This document shows, piece by piece, positions 25,520 through 36,068 of a stretch of DNA of 64,000 nucleotides. How positions within the stretch are numbered: position 1 is the stretch's first letter; every line of letters starts with the position of its first letter. Source of the DNA: Hyaloscypha bicolor E (lineage: Eukaryota; Ascomycota; Leotiomycetes; Helotiales; Hyaloscyphaceae); contig NW_020194512.1 in NCBI RefSeq assembly GCF_002865645.1, positions 2,645,183 to 2,709,182 of the forward strand, written 5' to 3'. Made by a program: the position numbers and the translations under genes. The notes below the pieces were generated by a model, which saw nothing but the letters and a program-made list of their open reading frames with translations, was not told the origin of the DNA and did no database searches.

Positions 25520-25885
25520 ATGTCAGACCAATATCAGGATACAAGGCTACTCGAGCCTGATGCCTTCCGTCTCATCGTTCTCCAACCTTCTCCACAACTC
25601 ACGGCATCACTAGACATCGTGATCACCCCATCAACTCTCAGTCAATGTGAAGGCGAGATCATCGACTATTACATAACGCTATCATATGTATGGAGAAATG
25701 AAAACAATACCCGCAGGATTCATATCGATTTTAAACAGCTCGCGATCACCGCTAGCCTCGAGTCAGTTCTCCGCCATCTTCGCAGCACAAGTCGCACAGT
25801 GAAAATCTGGGCTGAAACCCGGCATTCTTGCGGAACGCGGAAGCTTGGAACAAAAAAAGAGAAAGGGAGAGCCAAGTACTCCTGA
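25520..25885 (+). pseudogene. Second HET-domain N-terminal remnant
   Basis: From the ATG at 25520 the frame reads FRLIVLQPSPQ, then IDYYITLSYVWRNENNTRRI, LAITASLESVLRHLRSTSRT and KIWAETRHSC. This follows the HET order: ALSYvWG, I.vdG..l.iT.nLe.aLrhLR, then W.DaiCINQ. The Gly after the Trp is replaced by Arg, the WADAICINQ stretch is scrambled to WAETRHSCG, and the frame stops about 15 residues later. The domain is cut before its conserved middle. Weakly similar coding text up to about 26170 is in other frames. I read it as a decayed incompatibility-type gene, not a short functional protein. Confidence 0.5.
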
Positions 25886-26750
25886 ATAGGGCAATTAGGT
25901 TCTGCAAAGATGTCAGTGGGGACTGGTCCTATCGTCATTAAAAAATTGCACTGCTTCGGAATTTGACATGCGCGCGTGTCCCAAGATCAGCTCAGGCAGG
26001 AGACATAATTGTCACCTCGGCTCAGGACCAGGAATAAAAGTTCGTGTCATTAGGGAGCTATCCAATACAAATATCAGCGCATATCCGGACCTCAAAGCAA
26101 CGGTTCTTGCTCAAATAGACAGCGAGATTGTTTTTCTCTTTCGTGGACAGATGACGGTTTCCCTATTCTAAGCTGAGAGGCAGAATGAGCTTGGCGTTGG
26201 ACAATGCAAGCATTGATTACTTCAATTTTGTCGGGTCGTGTTTGTTAGTGAGGGAGGTGGATGTGGCATGGGAACATAAGCTGAGAATATTTGCGCTTCA
26301 TTGAGGGAACGTATCCAATTAGAAGCAATCACTACGTCCGCTTTCCACTTCACCCAAGTTCCAAACAATCTCAAGACAAGGTAAGCTAAACTGCAAACCT
26401 GCCAAACTCATAACGTAACAATTCGAAATCAGGCAGGAATTAATAGCAATCTTACTAGATGAAAGTTGTTGGAGGAGAGGGGAAAGCCACCTGATCAAAG
26501 AACGAAAGCGAAACAGTGCAGTGGTTATTACGCGCACAATGTTTTGAATTCGTCAAAGAGAGAGAATCATACCACTTGAGCGGGAGGCTAGAAAGCCTAG
26601 AGTCATTGTTATTACCCCAAACTCCCGGCATCTAGCCCAACCGAATCCTAAGCAAGCCCAAGCCTTCCACCGATTGCTACGTCTAGCAGCTCTTGTCTGA
26701 CATGGTCTTCTTTGTCCTTTGCTCTCTTGTCCTTTTCACAACTCGCATCT
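25886..26750. other. Decay zone and 3' flank, nothing firm
   Basis: May contain further remains of the HET relic up to about 26170. The rest is flank of the hypothetical gene at 26751. No motif that I can support. Confidence 0.3.
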
Positions 26751-27398
26751 TCAACGTCGTCCCTCTACCATTTTGAAGAGCAAGAAGCGCAGCTCTGAAC
26801 TTGTCCGTTTTAACCTCAATACCCAAGAAACTCCATACATCAATTTACCCAATGGTGTTTCACAATTCTCCCACAAATGTCCCTCCAATAAGTCACCCTC
26901 GCCACAAATATCCATCGCTCTTCCCTCCACCATTGGAGGCAATGTCGGTCCCCCTTCCGTCGGCGGTGGGTCCCAAACCCGATAGGGTGTTGGATCAGGC
27001 AGAAGAGGCGGCAATCTCATTTTCCTCATATATTGCGCAGCCATCTCAATCCATCCGTCCAAGGCCCCCCTCTTCCACCACCCAGGAATCTCAACACCAT
27101 AGCTCGTCTCCCCCTTTCCCCAGAATTCACACTCTGCCTCGAACTTCACGATTACAGGCCAGAGCTTGACGATCCGTTCTTGACCCGTGCCTTTTAGTTC
27201 GAACAGGTCATTGGTCTTGAGGAGTGTCATGAGGAGGCTGTTAGCAGCGATGTATTCGTCAGGGGTGAGATCGAATCCGCGGTAGATGGCTTCTTTGGAC
27301 CATGAGGTGCGCGGGGTGTAGGTGTTGATGTACCACGCGTCAGTGACTGGCTCAGCGCCGTTGGCGCGTAGATGGTGACGTGGATCGACCGGGTTCAT
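26751..27398 (-). CDS. Hypothetical protein, 215 residues
   Basis: A single-exon frame from the ATG at 27398. It is soluble and Trp- and Pro-rich (AWYINTYTPRTSWSKEAIYR, EIPGWWKRGALDGWIEMAAQ, PLLPDPTPYRVWDPPPTE). No signal peptide, membrane segment or known motif is visible. Composition is even and codon use looks like coding sequence. It sits between a HET relic and the Sro7/Lgl gene. I do not recognise the family; similar short proteins are common lineage-restricted genes in ascomycetes. Confidence 0.6.
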   Translation of the reverse strand: MNPVDPRHHLRANGAEPVTDAWYINTYTPRTSWSKEAIYRGFDLTPDEYIAANSLLMTLLKTNDLFELKGTGQERIVKLWPVIVKFEAECEFWGKGETSYGVEIPGWWKRGALDGWIEMAAQYMRKMRLPPLLPDPTPYRVWDPPPTEGGPTLPPMVEGRAMDICGEGDLLEGHLWENCETPLGKLMYGVSWVLRLKRTSSELRFLLFKMVEGRR

Positions 27399-28097
27399 TG
27401 TGATGGAGATGTCAGACTATGTTATCCTGATGTGTACAGTGCTCTATTATTGGCAGGAAGCAGATGCCACTGCTTGATTGGAGTCTGGAGAATCGACGAG
27501 AGGATCTGAGCGCCTTGAAGAAAGCCACGAAAAGAGATCGGAAGCAGAGTGAATGTATTGGCAGGGCCAGAAACAGTCTGAGGAGGTTACTCGGAGTGAG
27601 AAGTCTTTCGATCAACGTAGCCGTGGTGTCCAGATTGTCTGTAACGATCGCAGAGAGCGCATGAAAGTGACGCGGATATGTCACTGGTTTCCTGGAGAAG
27701 GTGGTGACAGGACGTGAATGTTGGGAGAAGTCACTAGGAGAATCTGAATGCTGTAAAGAAGAGCGGCCATGATTGGATTTTAGTAGGGGAAGGTGACGAA
27801 ATCGTCTGAACATTGTGCGGAAAGTCAGTGACAAGATATAAAAGTGCAGGCCAAGCGGGGTGGATGCTTTTTGAAAACATTCTGGCCCGGCTACGCTGAG
27901 AAGTGAATCCACCTGATCAATGAAATCCGTAAATAACAACAAAGATGGTATAACAGCCTGGCCATTGATGAAAGAATTGAAATGCATACCATTCCCGAGA
28001 AGTGAGGTTTTCATCTCTCCTCATTCACCCAGTTCCCATCCCCGATCCCAACACGAAGCAAACCGCAGCGCCTTCCCTGAACGCCAAGTCCAGAACT
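27399..28097. other. Intergenic region with a doubtful open frame
   Basis: A 200-codon frame on the minus strand (27412-28014) is rich in Ser, Arg, Leu and Phe and looks like a non-coding frame. I do not call it as a gene. Confidence 0.4.
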
Positions 28098-31000
28098 CTA
28101 AAACCACTTCCCCGTAATCCCTCCAAGAACTAGATTCCGCTTTTGCTTCGAGATATACTTATTCACATCATCCGCCCACCCGGCACTATTCTCCTGCACC
28201 TTATCCATGCTATCCCCCATAATATTCAGTTTCTCCGTCCTCTCATTCAGTTGCCTCGTCATATACTCTCCCCAGCCCTCAGTTGACTGGGATCCCGGTA
28301 TTCGCGAAGAGCCAGGAGAGCCGAGTCTAGCTAGACGATCCTCTTCTGCAGCCGCAGCCATCATGCGCTTGCTCGGCGGCCGGTCGGGACCTCCGATGAG
28401 AAGATCTAGATCCGTGGGACTCACGTATTGAGTGCCGGCAATCCATTGTAGGTTGGAGATTGTTGGGCGAGAGGGGACGACAGATTGGGGGTTGTAGAGC
28501 TTGTCTTGGGATTTAGGGAGGGGTTGGCCGGTGCCCCAGACGCTGATCATGGCAATTTCTGAAGGACCGGTCCAGCCGATTATGTCTCCTGATGAGGTGA
28601 CAACTGTGCTTGTTGTTCTTGTTCTGTCGAGCATGCCGAGTTTGGAGACGCCGATTTCTTTTAGACCTGGGAGGGAATAGGCTTTTGTTGTGCCGTCGCC
28701 AAAGACACCAACGAGGGCAAAGCCGTGGTCATCAAACTCTGTGACGGTGGCAGCATCACAGAGGAAGTCGTCCCAGGACTTGTGCGCACCTTTGGCTGTC
28801 GCTGGCTTGAAGATCCGTACCTCTGTTTGGGTGACTTGAAGATCGTTAGTGGTGTCTCCAGAAAAATGGGCCACTGTTACTTGCCAACTACGAGTGTACC
28901 ATGCGTCTGTTGGCCGCTTCTAAGTGCAGCAACTGCTGGGCCCGTGGCAGCAGCAGGCTTCCCAGTATCTGCTACAATCGGCGCAATGGAGATAATCTTG
29001 TCCGCAAGTGCAGTAACACCAGCAAACTGAGCAGTATAACCACCATTTGGTTGAGGAAGAATCTTGAAAGTGAGGACTTTGCCTATATTCGTGCCAACAA
29101 AGCAAGCGATACTCGAGTAATTATCTCCTTCCAGGGTCATGACTCCGAATTCGATAACCGTTGGCCAATCTTTCCCTGACGCTGAACCGCTACCTTTCTT
29201 GACGAAACTGCCTCGTTTATCCGCTTTAGCAAAATCTGCCATTGAAGATTTAAATATAACAGCGGGCCCACGGAGGTCGATGATTGAGAAGACTCCACCT
29301 TCTGATCCCACACCAACAAAACCCACGTCAGAGATTTTGAGTGTAGTGATTGGTCCTTGTGCCATATCGTAGAGGACGAAAGGCTGCAGACCTTCTTTAA
29401 GTGGAGGTTCTGCACGAGTAGAGATATCCGTGATGCCTCCAGGCACGGTCTCTACAGCTTGGGGCGCTTCTCGGCCATATAGCTTGTTGCCACCCCACCT
29501 GTAAATGACAACCTCGCCAGTAGCGGTACCGACTGCAAATTCGCCAGTGTTGCTTCCCATACTCACGGTCGTAATATTGACATCGCCGTATCGGGCTAGA
29601 GCTCTAGCAACATCGACTTGCAGAACAGTGCTATTCTCGAGTTCATCGGCATGTCCAGCATCCCAGATTCGAACTGTGCCATCGCCGTGGGCCATCTGAA
29701 TGATATTCCGAGCCTCAAATCTCTTCATGGGGTGTGTGGCTTCGGCACCACCTTTTACTAACTGAGGTCCTTGCTGACGGCTCTCAGTCATGCCCAGCCA
29801 TCTGCCTCTATCCACAGGTGTGACAGCCATGTGTGTTACGAAAGGATGAACAAAGCAGACCGAAGGATGTAGTTGATTTGTAGGTGAGATGGGGTATCCA
29901 GAAGGAAAGCTCAATGTAATTAGCTCTCCTGAAGTCAAAAGAGCAATGACGGCGATAGGATTTTGCGCTCCAGCAAAATGAGGCGATGCACGAGGAACGA
30001 GACAGAAGTCTACGATCTCGGCACCCTCGGGAGTAGGAAGGAAATGCTGCTTTTTGGTTTGGAAATGATCTGTCAGGATTGGCCAAGTTGATGTTGCATA
30101 CACTGGAGTCGGCCCTAGCTCAATAAAGGTCAATCCCTTTTGTGGGAGGGTAGTTGGTGCGCCACCAGCGACCAGGATACCAGTATCATCAGGATTGTCC
30201 TTACAACACCATGCAATCCTCGCAAATGGCTCTTTGATAGCCAGGGTTCCCGGTGTGTTGCCAAAGGCGTTTGACGTAGTTCCTGGTTTGTCGACATGGC
30301 AGTCCGTCAAGGTTCTCGCCATTACGATTCTGCCATCTTTTGGATCCCAAAACACCATACTCGCATCATCATATGCAGTACCAACAAATGTTCCTGAAGG
30401 ATGCCAGAAGACGTTCGTAAGACGTGGTTTCCGTGCCTTGTCAGCTGCCAAAGGGTCCGAATCGCCACCCGGTGCCCCAACCGGTACCTCATAATCGAAG
30501 TATTTGATCGGCTTGGCCTGCTTGAATGAATAGATACAAGCACCATCAGTATACCCTATCAACAGCTGGCCAATGTCCCGGGGATGTAGCTGCATAGAAA
30601 CAATAGACAGTAATCTCGAGCGTGGATTCCGCTCCCTCCAGAAATTTGGCAGCCGGAGAGGTGCCAATTTCTCCCGGTCGATGTCATAGGCAATGACCTC
30701 TCCACTTTGCAATCCGATCAACGCCCAGTCCAGCATAGGATCAGTCACCAGCGCCGTAACTACGCCTGGCGGCGAGTAGTTGGCAATCTTCTTCCCCGTC
30801 GCGAGGTCCCATATTATCAGTTCGTTCTTCGAGTCGAGACTTATGAGGCGGTCGGAGACAAATTGAAGTGTCTTGACTGAAGCTCGGCGGGGTAGCGTGA
30901 GGACGACTTGGACGCGATTCTGACCGAATATGTATATCTGTCCGCTGCCAAAGCTTGTTTCGTTCGTTCCTATCGCGAGGAGGGATTGTACGGGATCGTA

Positions 31001-31187
31001 TGCTAAGGATCTGGTAGGTGAAGTACGGTCAGCGGGGCGTCGGCGGGGTCCTTGGAGCTCCAACATACCCAATCTGCGAGTTGATTCCGAATCGAGCTTG
31101 GTCATCTGGCGCAAATAGGCCTGGAAGTATTGCCGCAGAAAGGTCATGCTGGATACCAGCTTGCTTTCCGCGTAGGAAGCCTGCCAT
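28098..31187 (-). CDS. sro7: Sro7/Lgl (tomosyn-like) WD-repeat exocytosis regulator
   Basis: Three exons (31187-31069, 31010-28885 and 28834-28098) give 993 residues, close to yeast Sro7 at about 1030. The start MAGFLRGKQAGIQHDLS fits fungal relatives. Two beta-propellers of WD-like repeats fill residues 40-800 (SLAYDPVQSLLAIGTNE, LIIWDLATGKKIANYSPPG, GTVRIWDAGHADELENS). The C-terminal tail has an R-SNARE-like helix (MGDSMDKVQENSAGWADDVN) typical of tomosyn. The family binds the t-SNARE Sec9 and Rab Sec4 and controls docking of secretory vesicles at the plasma membrane. The second intron appears to use a GC donor (GCAAGT at 28884-28879); only this junction keeps the frame into VTQTEVRIFKPATAKG. 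Confidence 0.9.
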
Positions 31188-31498
31188 CTTGGTTGGTGGG
31201 CTGCAAAGCGCAAAGGGAGGTTGGAAATGTTGTCCCAACTTCGTCATCGGCTGCACGGCTGCACAGCCCCCACACGTGATTTGGACGATCTCGAGTATCC
31301 CTGGAAGGTGATTAATGTATTCCTTATCAAGAATTGTGAGGATTGCAAGTACGGTTTCACTGATCATCATCAAAATTAAAGGAGGTGTCCGGTCAATGTA
31401 AAGTCTGGCATTAGTTGCTATACAGATTGACCCGCTCTACCAGGAACAATCGGAATAATCGGGACATTCAACACTACCCATACAACTCCAACTTTCGA
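31188..31498. other. Short intergenic region upstream of the Sro7/Lgl gene
   Basis: It contains the promoter and leader of the Sro7/Lgl gene and the 3' flank of the next minus-strand gene. Nothing else seen. Confidence 0.4.
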
Positions 31499-32029
31499 TC
31501 AGGCCCGTTTAGCCTTTTTGGCAAGAGCTCTCCCCTTGATATTCATGGGAGCCTTACGTTTCCTCCCCGCAAAAGACTTAGGTTTCTCTTCCACGACATT
31601 CTCTGGCTCTTCTTCCTCAACAAGCACATACTCATCAGGCATCTCAGGTCCTTCCCCATGTCCCCAAATTGCCCAATGCCCCTTCCATGCCTCCAGCATC
31701 CTCAACTCCGTAGCCCAAATCTCATCTGCCAACATTTGTTTCATCGAGGGCAAGGTAGCCTCTAGTTCTTCTTTCCGAATACCTTCACCAATCATCTGCT
31801 CCGTCGACGCAATATGGTTCTGGAGCCTCTCAATGGCGCTTGAGTATGTTGGAGGAGGGTACACCGCGGCCGTTTCTCGTGCTCTTGCTGCAATGAGGTC
31901 GCAAAGTCTGCATCGCGGAATCGAGTGGTCGATGGTCGGATCTAGTGTAACTACAGGGAAGTTTTCGAGCATGAATGCCAAAGTCGGGGGAGTGGCAACG
32001 AAACACTCTTCATGCCCACAAGTAGCCAT
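31499..32029 (-). CDS. Hypothetical protein, 176 residues
   Basis: I chose the ATG at 32029 (MATCGHEECFVATPP). A longer in-frame start at 32254 adds a hydrophobic lead that overlaps what looks like leader sequence. The protein has two Cys pairs near the N-terminus (CGHEEC and CRLCDL), which could bind a metal. A helical middle follows (AIERLQNHIASTEQMIGEGI, EELEATLPSMKQML), then an acidic run (EEEEPENVVEEKPK) and a basic tail (GRKRKAP, KKAKRA) that resembles a nuclear localisation signal. I do not recognise a family. Small nuclear Cys-containing proteins of this shape are common in Leotiomycetes-like genomes. Confidence 0.6.
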   Translation of the reverse strand: MATCGHEECFVATPPTLAFMLENFPVVTLDPTIDHSIPRCRLCDLIAARARETAAVYPPPTYSSAIERLQNHIASTEQMIGEGIRKEELEATLPSMKQMLADEIWATELRMLEAWKGHWAIWGHGEGPEMPDEYVLVEEEEPENVVEEKPKSFAGRKRKAPMNIKGRALAKKAKRA

Positions 32030-32678
32030 GGTATCTAGGAAGTGGATCGTGCTTTCTTTTCTGATGGAGATGAGGCTTGAGAACTGCCAAAGTGAAGCTT
32101 GGGACACAAGTCGGGTGGTTTTCTTGCTCGAAATTGCCTGTGAATCATGATGATTAATGTTCGTTGGAGATACCAATGTGAAGATAGTGAGTAGACAAAG
32201 AGATAGCATAACTGAATGCAGCCATGGTATTTGGTAAAGAGAAATGCATCTCAATGATTGACTATGCTCCTAACAATCTTCAACAAAGGCAGGTCCTTTG
32301 TCCGAGGTACCTAAAAGAAGCACCTCAGTAGAGGCAATAAGCATTCGATGCAGTCCCAACAGCGACTTGCATTTCCAGTGTTCCTTTGGCCTTTGCTCAT
32401 CAGATCAAGGGAGCCCTTTGATGGTGAATGTCCCGTTGTTCATATTTCTCCCACCCAACGCATTCTCATGCCACAGGCTGGAGGGTAAGTATAAACGATA
32501 ATAATTCTCCTCTCTCCTCCAATTTCCCCTCCAAGACCTGCCATTGAAGTAGACGTAAGCCAGAGTGAATATGAAGGATTGTAGTTTTATGTGAGGAGGA
32601 AAGAAGAGTTTGAGATCTAGCTCGAATTTGAGGCGGAAATTTTCGAAGTTGTCATGTGACCAACCCTAGCGGGGACTA
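32030..32678. other. Intergenic region up to the transposon
   Basis: Upstream sequence of the small hypothetical gene and left flank of the mobile element. It ends with the TA target dinucleotide at 32677-32678. Confidence 0.4.
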
Positions 32679-32709
32679 CAGTCGGTCCAACCCAAACACG
32701 ACAAAACGG
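32679..32709 (+). repeat. Left terminal inverted repeat of the 3.2-kb element
   Basis: Begins CAGTCGGTCCAACCCAAACA and continues CGACAAAA. It mirrors the right end with one mismatch. The same end, slightly diverged, starts the 792-bp element at 47006. Confidence 0.85.
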
Positions 32710-32893
32710 TCGCTCTTTTACGCCCATAATAACTTTTCAACCACAACCCTAATTAATTTATACTAAGTAATGCGATTATAGAATAGAACCAGGCGAAAAA
32801 TACCTATTAATCAGATTTTTGATATAATTTGTGGTTTATTAATAATTAAGGCCTAAAGTGCACGGACCCTTTTTACTTTTTTGATTTTTCATC

Positions 32894-32921
32894 ATACAAA
32901 GCGCAAAAATATTTGCTCGCT
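32894..32921 (+). repeat. Subterminal direct repeat, left copy
   Basis: A 28-bp sequence starting ATACAAAGCGCAAAAATATT, identical to 35666-35693. Diverged versions (ACAAAACGCCAAAAT) occur twice in the 792-bp element. It could be a transposase binding site. Confidence 0.7.
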
Positions 32922-33119
32922 AAGGTCACGTGATCCCGGACTTCAGGGAGAGATCGCGGCATCTCACTAGCCTTATTATTAATAAAATAATAATAATTAA
33001 GCCCTATAAGCTTAATGGAACCTTTCTAAGTACTAAATATAGCTTTTTCTGGTACCATATATATTATATATATAGTGGGGCTATAATTATATAGGTTTCA
33101 AGCTTACTTTTAGCTGAAC

Positions 33120-35570
33120 TAAATCTATAAACCTAGCTTCTTATTTAGCTACCTTCTTTCCCATCCTTTTGCATATTATCCCATTCGTCCATTACCTTTT
33201 TAGATATCGTTCTATAGCGTTTTTGCTTCTTTACGCACCAAGCAGCTTATTTAATACTCAATCCCTTCCAATATGCATCTATCCAGCGGAACGTACGGTT
33301 GCAAAACCTCCGTATAGTCTCAATCAAACAAGCTTCAAGTGCCTCTACTACCTTAACCTTAGTATCTGGGAAGCTAACCTTCTTTACTTGACGAAATCGA
33401 GTTTTGCTATACCCCTAGTATATCTCAATTAGGTTAATTTCGCAGTGGAACTTCGGTAGAAATATAGCCTTATGTCCCCGCTTTGTAATAAGCTCTTTAA
33501 TTTAACTCTTCTCCTCAAAGAAATCTTTGTGATTCGAGAGTATATGAGCTAAACAGTACGTTTGTTCGATAGCGGGAGGGTATTCAAGGGGTGTAGTGTA
33601 CTTTTAGTACCCTTTGGATACTTAAATCTTAAGCCAGGTATATTGTACCCTCGCTTAATAAGAATCTGTTCCATGCCCTTAGGCTCTCTTTCTCTATTCG
33701 GATTAAGTTGCCAAAGTACTTATATAGTGCCCTGTAACCCCGGAATCATACACTCCGGTGGGAAATACGTATCTCTCCTATAGGGCTTGATATTACCCTT
33801 TTTAACCCCTCCTGGTGTCTTGTTTATACCAAAGGTATTCAGTGCACCTTTGCCATGCGAAGCATATGTAGAAGACTGATCAAATATTAGAATAGCTATA
33901 TAATTTGGGTGCTTCTGTTCAAATATATTAAGCGTCCTAGTAAGCTGTACTAGTAGCTGTTTTGTATCCTACCAGGGATCTCTATTTGAGCCTGGATATA
34001 TAATTTGACGGGTATCCAAATCGGGGTTGTCCGGGATAAAAATGCCTTTATTATTTGGTACCCTAATATGTCCCTTAGGCCCCACGAATTCAGAATCGTG
34101 AATTAGCCTCCCTTTGCTCTTTCCTGGTATTTTTTGCTAATTATTTGCTAGCTAGAGGCTCTTTTTATAGTTAAAACCATAGAAATAGCTCTTATTATAG
34201 AAGTACATTACGTGTATTTGAACTCCGATTGGGAGTAAAGGTTAAATCGTATGCCATATACTAGTTTTATCCTCCTCGTACTAGACTATATATAATAAAA
34301 GCTCGTTTATTAATAGTAAAAATACCTCTTAATAATACTAAATTATATTAGGTCATTTGTGTCCATCTATATAAAGCCCTTTCTTAGTCTTATGGTAATA
34401 AAAGCCGAGCCTAGGGAGCCATAAGTAAGCTGTGCTATGAGAGATTGGCCTTTCGATTATTAATAATAATCGAGGTAAAATCTCCTGATTAATGGTATTT
34501 AGGAAATCGTTTAGTAATATTATTCCAAGCTCTTGATTAATTAACCAAGTATGGCAAGCTAAAAAGACGTCCTCGTTATCCAGATAGGAGATACTATCTC
34601 TTTTACTACCCCTAGCCTCTAGTGAAATGCCATGCCACTATTAATAGTAATTAAATAATTCCCTAATTCGCCGAGCTAGTATCTTTTCATTATTAAAGCA
34701 GTAATTACTGGAAGCTACTAAGAGCGATGCGTCAATTCTCCCTAGTTAATACTGCCCTGGTTTCAGGAGCTATTAGGTATATTGCCGGAGTAGGTATAAG
34801 TTAGCGATTATACAGGAAGTATATAAGTCTTTTATCTATACTAGCTTTATATCCATATTATTAAGGACTTCCTGATAAGTTATTCGTATATCTAGAGCTT
34901 CGTTATCTCCGCAAGCGTTTCTAATAAGGGCATCCATAAGTAGCTCGTTTGTTCCATTATCTTTATCCTCAAGCCTTTGCTCTTTTCTTAATTATATATC
35001 CCTAGGGATATTAATTAGCCCCTTAATAATGCCGAATTATAGCTTCTTTTATTTAAAAGACGGTATAATTATAGGGGTCTTGAGCCTAGCGACTTGAGTA
35101 TCTTTTGCCCTCTAATTATATATATGCTTTTGTTGAGTTCTTAATGGCTTTGCTGATTTCTTTATTAATTTGGAGATATACGAGCCTCTAGAAGCTAGAA
35201 ATAGTATTAGTATACTTATATTATAATATAAAGATAAGAAACTTACTAGTCTGTACCGTAAGTCTTTGCTCTTGCTATGCGAATATAGGCTTCTCCAAAA
35301 TAATCGTCTTATTACTACTAATAATAAGCTTTCGCTGAACCCAAAAGAGAGTCGAATCTTTAAGCTCTACTTCGTTGCTTTGTTTAATATCTGATTCATT
35401 AGAATTATCCTCTATATTAGAGGGTTTCCTATGCCGTTCGTTAATGGTTACTTGGATTGTAGCTTCTTTAGCTATGGTGAGAACTGTAATTGAATCAAGA
35501 GTCGAATTAGCTCGCTTGCGTTTCTGAAGGCTTATAGAGGTAGCTATTAGAAGTATGCAAAAGGGGCACT
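33120..35570 (-). pseudogene. Broken DDE transposase
   Basis: Minus-strand text in the order expected of a long fungal DDE transposase: a basic N-terminal part near 35540 (QKRKRANSTLDSITV), HDSEFVGPKGHIRV near 34090, DTRQIIYPGSNRDPW near 34000, the catalytic-Asp stretch FDQSSTYASHGKGAL near 33885-33840, RRDTYFPPECMIPGL near 33770, and FLPKFHCEINLIEIY near 33460-33415, which carries the catalytic Glu. In-frame TAG codons sit where Trp is expected, at 33971-33969 (after DPW) and 33417-33415 (after IEIY), and the frame shifts between these blocks. The protein cannot be made. Family likeness is from memory of common fungal copies. Confidence 0.75.
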
Positions 35571-35665
35571 TGATTGGATTTGTGGTTATTGAGATATTAA
35601 TATAATTATAGACGAGCGGTTAACTTAGGGGGGCAGTCACGTGATAGTCAAAGTAAAAAATGACT

Positions 35666-35693
35666 ATACAAAGCGCAAAAATATTTGCTCGCT
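35666..35693 (+). repeat. Subterminal direct repeat, right copy
   Basis: Identical to 32894-32921 and in the same orientation, so it is not part of the inverted ends. Confidence 0.7.
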
Positions 35694-35827
35694 TAATTAC
35701 ATATATTATAACTTCCTTAGTAATAAAGATATTATAAATTTGAGACTATAGAATTGATTCCTAGTGTATATAGTATAGTTTTAATTAATACGATTTATTC
35801 TAATTAGTGTGGTGGTGGTTTTTATTT

Positions 35828-35857
35828 TTTTTTGTCGTGTTTGGGTCGGACCGACTG
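35828..35857 (-). repeat. Right terminal inverted repeat of the 3.2-kb element
   Basis: Its complement begins CAGTCGGTCCGACCCAAACA. It is followed directly by the TA target duplicate at 35858-35859. The flanks also share GGAC outside the TA, either by chance or because the repeat is longer. Confidence 0.85.
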
Positions 35858-36068
35858 TAGTCCTAAATGATGTCGGGCGGCATCTCATGTGGGCTGGAGG
35901 GGTATTCGGACTGACTCCTTGAAATACATTGCCCACTTGTCAAACCGTCCTCCTCTTCACGAACAATCACACAATCCTGAGTCTCACGCTCTCTTGCCCC
36001 TAAGATACTTTAAAGCCAGCACCTTCACTGTTATCTCACACAGATCATTCAACCTCGCACACAAAACA

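Larger units (their letters stand above)
32679..35857 (-). mobile_element. TA-flanked DNA transposon with decayed DDE transposase
   Basis: The ends are inverted repeats of about 30 bp beginning CAGTCGGTCC, with one mismatch in the next bases, followed by AACCCAAACACGAC or GACCCAAACACGAC. TA dinucleotides flank both ends (32677-32678 and 35858-35859), the duplication typical of Tc1/mariner-like elements. The element is 3179 bp and very AT-rich compared with its flanks. A minus-strand transposase is recognisable in pieces (see separate entry). A 28-bp direct repeat starting ATACAAAGCGC occurs near both ends, at 32894-32921 and 35666-35693. The base composition and TGG-to-TAG changes fit RIP. 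Exact family name is not certain. Confidence 0.85.

Noticed and set aside
27412..28014. A 200-codon frame on the minus strand
   Set aside because: Ser/Arg/Leu/Phe-rich composition, no motif, and it lies in the space between two well-supported genes. It looks like a chance frame.
33169..33783. Plus-strand frames of 73-87 codons inside the transposon
   Set aside because: The transposase landmarks are on the minus strand over the same bases, so these are its shadows.
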